Under the pieces are notes generated by a model, which saw only the letters and a list, made by a program, of their open reading frames with translations, did no database searches and was not told the origin of the DNA. Positions 1-5,113 of a stretch of 5,113 bases of DNA are shown piece after piece. Numbering within the stretch: position 1 is the first letter of the stretch; every line of letters begins with the position of its first letter. The DNA is from an uncultured Bacteroidia bacterium (lineage in GTDB: Bacteria > Bacteroidota > Bacteroidia > Bacteroidales > UBA932). Position numbers and translations under genes: made by a program. The stretch spans positions 1 through 5,113 of the forward strand of contig CADBMK010000065.1 in NCBI GenBank assembly GCA_902795785.1, in the 5' to 3' direction.

Positions 1-3
1 ATT

Positions 4-618
4 ATGAAAAAAGCGATATTCATCCTAATGAGCATCATATTTCTCGCCGGATGTGAGAAATACGAGACCGATACTTATGGAAAGTATAAGAAGGTATATT
101 TCCACGATGACGAGAATATGATATTCTATGATGAACGCCAAATCGAAGGCGACACGGATATCACTGAAGAAAAAATAGAATCATTATTTGGATTGAATTC
201 CGAAGAGAGTGATTACACAATATGGAGGACGACAGGGTTTTATCGTGGCTTCGAATATTATAAGGACAAGGATGGCTATTATTATAAAGAACGCCAATCA
301 AAATCAGGAGGATATTCATATTATCCTACCGAGTTTTACCAATTTCAAATCAACAAAGATGGTTCCGTTATATGGAATGCTTTAAATACGGAATTCCGTG
401 GGCAATATCCAATTTCTTTCATACATAAATTCGGGAATCTCTATATTGTTTTTCCATACCTTGACAATCTAAGCCTTGAAACCATGAAGGCAAAGATTGT
501 TTCCAATTCAACATTAAGACCCTTGCTGATAACTGACACAAGCATCATTCTAGAAGCGGTACAATCCGCTCCATACTTATGCTACGTAAGAGTCAAACTG
601 ATAAAAGAAAGCAACTAA
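4..618 (+). CDS. Small tyrosine-rich lipoprotein of unknown function
   Basis: This 204-residue protein starts with a lipoprotein signal: two lysines, a hydrophobic stretch (residues 4-14) and the lipobox LAGC with the acylated cysteine at position 17. It should be exported, cleaved before Cys17 and anchored in a membrane. Glu18 follows the cysteine, and the next residues (KYETD) are only weakly acidic, so surface export through a Bacteroidota lipoprotein export signal is possible but not shown. The mature part has no family I recognise. It is acidic near the N-terminus and very tyrosine-rich from 71 to 112 (11 Tyr in 42 residues), suggesting a small beta-rich domain. The ATG at position 4 gives an ideal signal peptide, so the start is convincing. 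Only three bases precede it, so the promoter lies outside. The gene is visibly AT-richer than the priA side of the window. Its TAA (616-618) overlaps the stop of the LRR remnant on the other strand. Confidence 0.85.
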   Translation: MKKAIFILMSIIFLAGCEKYETDTYGKYKKVYFHDDENMIFYDERQIEGDTDITEEKIESLFGLNSEESDYTIWRTTGFYRGFEYYKDKDGYYYKERQSKSGGYSYYPTEFYQFQINKDGSVIWNALNTEFRGQYPISFIHKFGNLYIVFPYLDNLSLETMKAKIVSNSTLRPLLITDTSIILEAVQSAPYLCYVRVKLIKESN

Positions 619-779
619 AGTTCCCTGACCTTGGAGGCGAGCTTCTGAGGAAGCATCTCCCTGAAGAAATCCTTCTTGCCGGAAGGTACCCAGATGCGCT
701 TAAGGGACTTGCAGAGACGGAATGCATCCTCACCTATGAATTCGAGAGTCTCGGGGAAAGTGATTTCCTCGAGATTTTT
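615..779 (-). pseudogene. 3' remnant of a BspA-type leucine-rich-repeat gene
   Basis: Read on the minus strand, this stretch encodes the last 53 residues of an LRR protein (the final repeat, ENLEEITFPETLEF-like, then the cap ending in SKVREL) followed by a TAG stop at 615-617. It matches residues 182-234 of the intact LRR protein at 2120-2824 without one amino-acid change, although 9 codons differ at 11 bases. Upstream in the reading direction similarity ends abruptly after base 776-778, exactly at a repeat-unit boundary. An in-frame TAG (780-782) then closes the frame, and no start codon is placed to express it. It is therefore the stump of a paralogous gene, not a gene in use. The all-silent differences mean both copies evolved as working proteins before this one was cut. 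It could still act as a donor of sequence for gene conversion, but that is inference. Confidence 0.87.
618..776. repeat. Left copy of 159-bp direct repeat flanking the ATPase
   Basis: This segment aligns without gaps to 2123-2281, with 148 of 159 bases identical by hand count. Both copies have the same orientation, so recombination between them would delete or circularise the 1,505 bp carrying the ATPase gene and its leader. The repeat corresponds precisely to the last LRR unit and C-terminal cap of a BspA-type gene on the minus strand. There are no terminal inverted repeats or transposase, so it is a homologous seam rather than an insertion-sequence end. Confidence 0.9.
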
Positions 780-782
780 CTA

Positions 783-868
783 TTTTATTAACTTTACTTT
801 ATAAAAAATACCTACCTTTATAAACCAAACTTTACAAAAAATATACACAATTATTAAATAAAGTTTAT
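783..868 (+). promoter_or_regulatory. AT-rich leader and probable promoter/operator of the ATPase gene
   Basis: The 86 bases before the ATPase start are almost entirely A and T, and they begin where the LRR repeat ends. No exact Bacteroidota -7 box (TAnnTTTG) is present on the plus strand; the nearest is TACCTTTA at 813-820, one mismatch away, with a weak TTTA about 20 bases upstream. The stretch carries iterated short motifs: CTTTATAAA at 797-805 and 816-824 (start to start 19 bp; the inner TTTATAAA is self-complementary), and AACTTTAC at 790-797 and 828-835. This is what binding sites for a dimeric regulator could look like, but no regulator is identified. No Shine-Dalgarno sequence precedes the ATG, as is normal in this phylum. 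Confidence 0.4.
827..866. repeat. Short inverted repeat before the ATPase start
   Basis: The arm AAACTTTA (827-834) is the exact reverse complement of TAAAGTTT (859-866), with a 24-base AT-rich loop. It ends three bases before the ATG at 869, so it lies in the likely 5' untranslated region. It could be a paired operator or a weak mRNA hairpin covering the start. In such AT-rich sequence an 8-bp match can also arise by chance. Confidence 0.35.
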
Positions 869-2119
869 ATGAGTATTAGCAAAGATATCATCAAGCAATG
901 CCTGATCAGTAAGCAACGCGAGGTTGACGAAGCGATAATTGTGGACCGTCCCGTAGAATTCGAAGAGAATGGCAACTATGTAATAGTTGGCGTGAGACAC
1001 GCAGGAAAATCATACTTGTTGTATCAGCGTGTACGTCAACTACAGAAAGCCGGGATGGGATGGGACGAGATATTGTTTATAAACTTTGAGGATGAACGTT
1101 TGGCCGAGTTTCAAACAGAAGACTTTAACAGTCTGCTAGAGGCTCATTTGGAACTGTATGGCAAGAAACCAGTGGTGTTTTTGGACGAAGTGCAGAACAT
1201 TCCGCATTGGGACAAATTCGTACGCAGGTTGGCAGATGCGAAATATAGGGTATATGTAACCGGCAGTAATGCAAAGATGCTAAGCAAAGAAGTGGCAACT
1301 ACGCTGGGGGGACGATTTATAATATATGACGCATACCCATACTCCTTCAAAGAGTATTTGGCAGCACAGCAGGTGGAACTAAAGGATCATTGGGAGTATG
1401 ACACGATTCTGAGAAGCGAGGTGAAACGACATCTGAACGAGTACTTTTATTTCGGTGGTCTGCCAGAAATACTGTCGTTTAAGAACAAGCGGACTATGCT
1501 TTCGAGCTTGTACCAAAAGATCTACCTGGGTGACATCTGTGCACGAAATAACATAAAAAACGACAGAGCGCTTAACATTCTGATTAAAAAAATTGCGGAG
1601 AGCGTGAAGCAACCTTTATCGTATAACAGGCTAAAAAATGTAATCGTTGCAACTGGGACGTCCATCACTGTACCAACTACGATAGCTTATGCAGATTACG
1701 CATCTGATAGTTGGCTTATACTGCCTATGGAGAACGAGGTTGGAAAACTGACAGAGAAGGAAATGCAGAAGAAATACTACTTCATCGACAACGGATTGTT
1801 GAACCTGTTCTTGATGAAGTCAGAAACTTCGCTTTTGGAGAACATGGTGGCAGTGGAGTTGTGTAGGCGGTTTGGTAAAAAGAATGTGTATTTCCTGAAC
1901 GCGGAGAAGGAGATAGACTTCATTGTACCTGAAGAGAAGTTGGCTATACAAGTATCCTACAGCATCAAGGATGAGGCTACATACAACAGGGAGATACCGC
2001 CACTGGTGAAGTATGCCAAGGCACATGAGGACTGGGAGTGCCTACTGATTACGTATGATGAAGAGGACGCTATAGAAGGAATACGCGTCGTGTCAGTGTG
2101 GAAATGGCTGACCAAGTAA
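869..2119 (+). CDS. AAA_14/DUF4143-family ATP-binding protein
   Basis: This complete 416-residue protein has the normal length and order of the AAA_14-DUF4143 family (COG1373). The N-terminal AAA+ domain has Walker A GVRHAGKS (41-48), Walker B VVFLDEVQN (102-110; Asp106, Glu107), a sensor-1-like TGSN (131-134), a GGR (147-149) that may supply the arginine finger, and the family signature around YPYSFKEYL (156-164). A helical middle region follows (about 185-290). The C-terminal DUF4143 part resembles a PD-(D/E)xK nuclease fold, with Glu330 in VAVELCRRFG and Glu348-Ile-Asp350-Phe. The usual final E-x-K motif is replaced by IQVSYS (360-365), so nuclease activity is unlikely. It is predicted cytoplasmic, with no signal or membrane segment. 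The cellular role of the family is not settled; no toxin partner is visible here. The gene stands alone between two LRR tails and probably uses its own promoter. Its TAA directly abuts the next gene's stop on the other strand. Confidence 0.95.
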   Translation: MSISKDIIKQCLISKQREVDEAIIVDRPVEFEENGNYVIVGVRHAGKSYLLYQRVRQLQKAGMGWDEILFINFEDERLAEFQTEDFNSLLEAHLELYGKKPVVFLDEVQNIPHWDKFVRRLADAKYRVYVTGSNAKMLSKEVATTLGGRFIIYDAYPYSFKEYLAAQQVELKDHWEYDTILRSEVKRHLNEYFYFGGLPEILSFKNKRTMLSSLYQKIYLGDICARNNIKNDRALNILIKKIAESVKQPLSYNRLKNVIVATGTSITVPTTIAYADYASDSWLILPMENEVGKLTEKEMQKKYYFIDNGLLNLFLMKSETSLLENMVAVELCRRFGKKNVYFLNAEKEIDFIVPEEKLAIQVSYSIKDEATYNREIPPLVKYAKAHEDWECLLITYDEEDAIEGIRVVSVWKWLTK

Positions 2120-2824
2120 TTACAGCTCGCGGACCTTGGATGCGAGCTTCTGGGGAAGCATTTCCCTGAAGAAATCCTTCTTGCCGGAAGGTACCCAGAT
2201 GCGCTTCAAGGACTTACAGAGACGGAATGCATCCTCACCAATGAATTCGAGAGTCTCGGGGAAAGTGATTTCCTCGAGATTTTCGCAATAAAAGAAGGCG
2301 TATGGGCCAATAGCAACCAGACCCTTGTTGAGACGCACCTTCTCGAGAGAGAAGCACTCTCCAAAGGCGTAATCCCCTATTACCTTAAGGGAGGCAGGGC
2401 AGGCAATGCTTTTAAGGGACCAGCAGTTCTCAAAGGCACTGTCACAGATGGCAACGAGAGACGTAGGAAGCTTGATGCTCTTGATATAGCCGCATTCACG
2501 GAAGGCGCCCATGCCGATATGAGTAACGGAATTCGGAAGCTTAATCTTATCAAGCGGAGATACCCTGTATTCCTGAGGGACATCCTCCCCTGCCGGGATA
2601 TCTTCCTCGCACATATAATCCTGGAAGGCAAAGGCCTCGTCACAGATTATTCTGGTACCCTCACGGACTGTAATTTCAGAAGGGAAAACAAAAGAATCCA
2701 GGAGCTTCTGTCCGTCTGCGCTGTAATTGACACAGTTCTCGTCGTCCCAGACGTCGTTTGCCCTGTCCTCAGCAAGAGGAGCGGTATCGACGCTTACCGG
2801 AACGATGTCACTAAAACCTGCCAT
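2120..2824 (-). CDS. BspA-type leucine-rich-repeat protein
   Basis: This 234-residue protein carries LRR_5 (BspA/TpLRR-like) repeats of 23 residues. Five consecutive units run from about 91 to 205, each with the pattern L-x-x-I-x-L-P-x-x-L-x-x-I-x-x-x-A-F-x-x-C. A divergent N-terminal unit (about 45-90) contains an inserted loop rich in acidic residues. A sixth half-unit and cap follow, LKRIWVPSGKKDFFREMLP then a short helix ending in VREL. The repeats form a curved solenoid, usually for protein binding. Many BspA relatives are exported adhesins, but this one has no signal peptide, lipobox or membrane segment and looks cytoplasmic. The chosen ATG (2822-2824) follows the stop of the 167-aa gene by 17 bases, so the two are probably co-transcribed. 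The 3' end is duplicated as the remnant at 615-779. No terminator hairpin is evident at the abutting stop codons around 2119/2120. Confidence 0.93.
   Translation of the reverse strand: MAGFSDIVPVSVDTAPLAEDRANDVWDDENCVNYSADGQKLLDSFVFPSEITVREGTRIICDEAFAFQDYMCEEDIPAGEDVPQEYRVSPLDKIKLPNSVTHIGMGAFRECGYIKSIKLPTSLVAICDSAFENCWSLKSIACPASLKVIGDYAFGECFSLEKVRLNKGLVAIGPYAFFYCENLEEITFPETLEFIGEDAFRLCKSLKRIWVPSGKKDFFREMLPQKLASKVREL
2123..2281. repeat. Right copy of 159-bp direct repeat flanking the ATPase
   Basis: This is the intact-gene copy of the repeat at 618-776 and codes for residues 182-234 of the LRR protein. The nine differing codons (for example Arg AGG/CGC, Leu CTT/TTG, Ile ATA/ATT, on the coding strand) are all synonymous. 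Similarity stops about two bases after the repeat end (2283), where this copy continues into the preceding LRR unit and the left copy does not. Confidence 0.9.
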
Positions 2825-2841
2825 ATTAAAGAAAGGAAGTA

Positions 2842-3345
2842 TTATGAAAGCTTCGAGCCAGGGCCGAAGTTCTTGACATATTCGATGTCCTTCTTGAGCA
2901 TCACCTTAGGGTCCATCAGGGAAACCTTCTGGAAAAGCCTGAAAATATTGAGAGGAGAAAGATAGACCTTATCCTCGTGCTTGCCCTTGCGCCACCACTT
3001 GTAGAAAGTGATAGGCTCATCCTCGAACGGAATCTTGGCAAGAATGCCTCCGGGATATCCAGGGAAATCAATGGTGACGTTGAGTCCCATTATTCTCTTA
3101 TAGTACTCCGGATCCGCTCTCCTGAGCTTACTCATCAGAGGATTCATCACCTCGAACTGATCTACCTGAAGCACTTTCTCCTTTACGATCATCTGATGAA
3201 TTCTCACAGGATCGAAATTGAGCCATGAACCAACCCTAAGGGTTTTCTCTCCCTCGTCAGTATCGAGAGTCAAAAAATCCATAGAGTAGTACACCCTCTC
3301 AGAATCAAGTGGATAAGTAGTCTGTTCGTTTAATTCCTCCATCAT
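2842..3345 (-). CDS. Hypothetical protein, upstream partner of the LRR gene
   Basis: This 167-residue protein belongs to no family I recognise. It starts with two consecutive ATG codons (3343-3345 and 3340-3342), so the first residue could be either. It has no signal peptide or membrane segment and should be cytoplasmic. The N-terminal half (about 16-75) is mixed and acidic, with a VGSWLNFDPVRIHQMIV stretch. The middle contains a glycine/proline turn (DFPGYPGGILAKIPF), then an aromatic-basic patch (FYKWWRKGKHEDK) that could contact nucleic acid or an acidic partner. The C-terminus is lysine-rich. It is read as the first gene of a two-gene operon: the LRR gene begins 17 bases after its stop, and an exact TAnnTTTG box sits just upstream. 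The tight spacing suggests a shared role with the LRR protein, but this is inferred from context only. Confidence 0.85.
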   Translation of the reverse strand: MMEELNEQTTYPLDSERVYYSMDFLTLDTDEGEKTLRVGSWLNFDPVRIHQMIVKEKVLQVDQFEVMNPLMSKLRRADPEYYKRIMGLNVTIDFPGYPGGILAKIPFEDEPITFYKWWRKGKHEDKVYLSPLNIFRLFQKVSLMDPKVMLKKDIEYVKNFGPGSKLS

Positions 3346-3364
3346 TCAATAGTCTAATTGGGTA

Positions 3365-3372
3365 CAAAAATA
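3365..3372 (-). promoter_or_regulatory. Bacteroidota -7 promoter element for the 167-aa/LRR operon
   Basis: On the minus strand these bases read TATTTTTG, an exact fit to the Bacteroidota sigma-ABfr -7 consensus TAnnTTTG. The start codon at 3345 lies about 20 bases downstream, leaving a leader of roughly 15 bases. The -33 element is weak: only a TTTA is found at about the right distance upstream (near 3386-3390). The whole divergent gap to priA is 55 bp, so this box lies in the region that must also serve priA. No comparably good -7 box faces priA. Confidence 0.45.
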
Positions 3373-3400
3373 CGAAATATTTCTTTAAATTCGTAGTTCC

Positions 3401-5113
3401 ATGGGCTCAGACTGCGGATTCATATTGGTTAGTGTCATTCTTCCACTCAAACTTGAATGGGAACCTGTGTACAGGTTGCCCGCAGAGATGATACCCGACG
3501 CGCACGTCGGAACAAAGGCCCTTGTAACATTCTCAGGCAAGAAATACGTCAGTGTAATATCGTCGCTTAACGCAACTCTGAGTGTAAATATAGATAAAGT
3601 TTTATTTATCAACAAGTTGCTTACGGAATTACCCCCTGTAACGCCTTCCGAGATATCCCTGTGGAGGAAAATAGCGGACTACTACCTTTGCACTACAGGT
3701 GAAGTATTCAAAACCGCCTACCCAACACTTCGCATAAACGACGAAATGCGTCCCCCTGCAGCCAAGGAAAAGATTCTTGCGCGGATAGAGATGCGTCAGA
3801 AGATGCTCGAAAAGGCAAGATTGCAGTCAAAAAAAGATAGACTGACACTTGAGATAGAGGGACTTAAAGCATTGTTGGACAACAAGGAGCCAATAGTCAC
3901 TTCTGAGATTCAGGATATAACCCTGACTCCCGCTCAGCAGGAATGCCACGACAGCGTGGCAAAGGCTCTGCAAGGTGGAAAGACGGCCCTCATACACGGA
4001 GTCACCGGAGCCGGCAAAACGGAGATCTACCTCAAACTGGCCTCCGAAACCCTGGCAAAAGGGCGCAACGTCCTCTACCTCGTGCCGGAAATCGCCCTGA
4101 GCAAACAGCTTGAAGACAGGTTGGAGTCAGTATTCGGAAACTTATTACTCTCCTTCAACTCATCATATCCAATCAACAGAAGAAGAGAAGTTTACAAAAG
4201 AGTTAGAAGAGAAGGACAGCCTTATATCCTCCTTGGCACAAGGTCAGCCATCTTCCTGCCGCACAGAGACCTTGGACTCATAGTAATCGACGAGGAACAC
4301 GACCAGAGTTACAAGCAGGACGCCCCTGCCCCTAGATACAACGCAAGGGAGGCGGCCATAATGCTGGCCGGAGAATTCAGCGCCGGGGTCGTTCTCGGAT
4401 CGGCCACGCCGTCGATGGAATCCATCTACAACTGCCAGGCTGGAAGATTCGTATATACAAGGCTCTCCCAGAAGTATTACGGAGGAGAGGAAGCGCAGAC
4501 GGAAATCATAGACATCATCGCGGAGCGAAGAAAGCGTGGAATGATAGGCAGCTTCTCCCGAAAACTCATCCGTCACATTGAAGACACCCTCTCCGGCGGA
4601 GGACAGGTAATGCTCCTGAGGGCCCGCAGGTCCTATGCGCCGGCCGTACAGTGCAGCGAGTGCGGCAAGATTCCAAAATGTCCGGACTGCAACGTCAACC
4701 TGAGCCTCCACAAGACTGCGGACGGAGACGTCCTTGTATGCCACAGTTGCGGACGTACATTCAGGGAAGCCCACGTCTGCCCAGACTGCAAAGGCGAACT
4801 CATCCCGCTGGGAGCCGGCACACAGAGAATTGAGGAAGAGGCAAAGAACCTGTTTCCTACTGCAAGGATTGCCAGGCTTGACAGCGATTCAGCCCAGGAG
4901 GCAGGCTATGAGGAAAAAGCCATCAAAGACTTCTCGGAGGGCAAGATAGACATCCTGGTAGGAACGCAGATAATCACCAAAGGATTTGACTTTAAGGGGC
5001 TCCGACTTGTAGCAGTACTTCAAGCTGACGGAATTCTCGGAAGACAGGATTTCAGGGCTGACGAGAAGGCCTTCCAGCTGCTTGAACAGTTCAAGGGACG
5101 CTGCTCCAGACGA
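3401..5113 (+). CDS. priA: Primosomal protein N' (replication restart helicase PriA), 3' end cut by the window
   Basis: An uninterrupted frame of 571 codons runs off the window edge. PriA is the 3'-to-5' DNA helicase that recognises stalled forks and D-loops and reloads the replisome. The N-terminal 3'-DNA-binding domain is recognisable (VSVILPLKLEW, about 10-20, and ADYYLCTTGEVFK, about 93-105). The helicase motifs are Walker A GVTGAGKT (200-207), DEEH (297-300), GSATPSMES (333-341) and GTQIITKGFDF (521-531). The zinc-binding insertion has all eight cysteines: 418, 421, 427, 430, 447, 450, 460 and 463. ATG 3401 is the first start after an in-frame stop at 3386-3388; TTG 3425 would better match the usual N-terminus and is an alternative. 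Two oddities: residues 120-173, where a winged helix is expected, are a short, charged, helix-prone linker, and motif VI (563-570) reads QFKGRCSR. The rest of lobe 2 and the C-terminal domain lie beyond the window. Confidence 0.95.
   Translation, partial: MGSDCGFILVSVILPLKLEWEPVYRLPAEMIPDAHVGTKALVTFSGKKYVSVISSLNATLSVNIDKVLFINKLLTELPPVTPSEISLWRKIADYYLCTTGEVFKTAYPTLRINDEMRPPAAKEKILARIEMRQKMLEKARLQSKKDRLTLEIEGLKALLDNKEPIVTSEIQDITLTPAQQECHDSVAKALQGGKTALIHGVTGAGKTEIYLKLASETLAKGRNVLYLVPEIALSKQLEDRLESVFGNLLLSFNSSYPINRRREVYKRVRREGQPYILLGTRSAIFLPHRDLGLIVIDEEHDQSYKQDAPAPRYNAREAAIMLAGEFSAGVVLGSATPSMESIYNCQAGRFVYTRLSQKYYGGEEAQTEIIDIIAERRKRGMIGSFSRKLIRHIEDTLSGGGQVMLLRARRSYAPAVQCSECGKIPKCPDCNVNLSLHKTADGDVLVCHSCGRTFREAHVCPDCKGELIPLGAGTQRIEEEAKNLFPTARIARLDSDSAQEAGYEEKAIKDFSEGKIDILVGTQIITKGFDFKGLRLVAVLQADGILGRQDFRADEKAFQLLEQFKGRCSRR

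Noticed and set aside
579..791. A 70-codon plus-strand frame overlapping the lipoprotein end and the LRR remnant
   Set aside because: It reads the complement of the LRR tail, which explains its openness. It starts inside the lipoprotein gene and matches no family.
869..2119. The ATPase as half of a toxin-antitoxin or defence pair
   Set aside because: No partner gene on the same strand lies next to it. The family alone does not justify the claim.
618..2281. The repeat-flanked ATPase as a classical transposon or insertion sequence
   Set aside because: The flanking repeats are coding sequence in direct orientation. There are no terminal inverted repeats and no short target duplication, and the enclosed protein is not a transposase.
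2519..2965. A 148-codon plus-strand frame
   Set aside because: It is antisense to the LRR gene and the end of the 167-aa gene. Both of those have better coding evidence, namely clear repeats and operon spacing.
3386..3393. TAAATTCG as a -7 box for priA
   Set aside because: It differs from TAnnTTTG at the third T, lies only eight bases before the ATG and has no -33 partner. It is too weak to annotate.
3385..3615. A 76-codon minus-strand frame overlapping the priA start
   Set aside because: It is antisense to the PriA 3'-DNA-binding domain and would run into the divergent promoter region. It has no domain or start signal.
4244..4774. A 176-codon minus-strand frame
   Set aside because: It lies wholly antisense to conserved PriA helicase and zinc-finger motifs and shows no recognisable domain.

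Overview
The window looks like chromosomal DNA of a Bacteroidales-type bacterium. The evidence is a BspA-type leucine-rich-repeat protein, an AAA_14/DUF4143 ATPase of the kind that is numerous in Bacteroides/Prevotella-like genomes, no clear Shine-Dalgarno sequences, and an exact match to the Bacteroidota -7 promoter consensus TAnnTTTG. The genus cannot be fixed from this sequence alone. No tRNA, rRNA, CRISPR array, transposase or integrase is visible.

Layout: a small AT-rich lipoprotein gene (4-618, +) runs into the 3' remnant of an LRR gene lying on the opposite strand (615-779, -). An AT-rich leader full of short TTTATAAA/CTTTA motifs (783-868) leads into a complete 416-aa AAA_14/DUF4143 ATPase (869-2119, +). 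Its stop codon directly abuts the stop codon of an intact 234-aa LRR gene on the other strand (2120-2824, -). That gene follows an unrecognised 167-aa gene (2842-3345, -), probably in one operon with a promoter at about 3365-3372. Divergent from this operon is priA (3401 to the window end, +), 571 codons of a replication-restart helicase cut off by the window edge inside helicase motif VI.

The most notable structure is the pair of about 159-bp direct repeats (618-776 and 2123-2281) flanking the ATPase and its leader. Each repeat is the same 3' end of an LRR gene: the last repeat unit plus the C-terminal cap. The two copies differ at 11 bases in 9 codons, yet all 53 encoded residues are identical. 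The left copy is therefore the stump of a formerly selected paralogue, cut at an LRR unit boundary. In both places a plus-strand gene of different origin ends exactly at the stop codon of the LRR tail. This suggests that the LRR 3' end acts as a homologous seam at which accessory genes (lipoprotein, ATPase) have been exchanged. Recombination between the repeats would remove a 1,505-bp segment carrying the ATPase.

A second point of interest is PriA. All eight zinc cysteines and the Walker A and DEEH motifs are present. The segment where a winged-helix domain is expected is instead a short, charged, helix-prone stretch, and motif VI reads QFKGRCSR rather than the usual QVAGRAGR.
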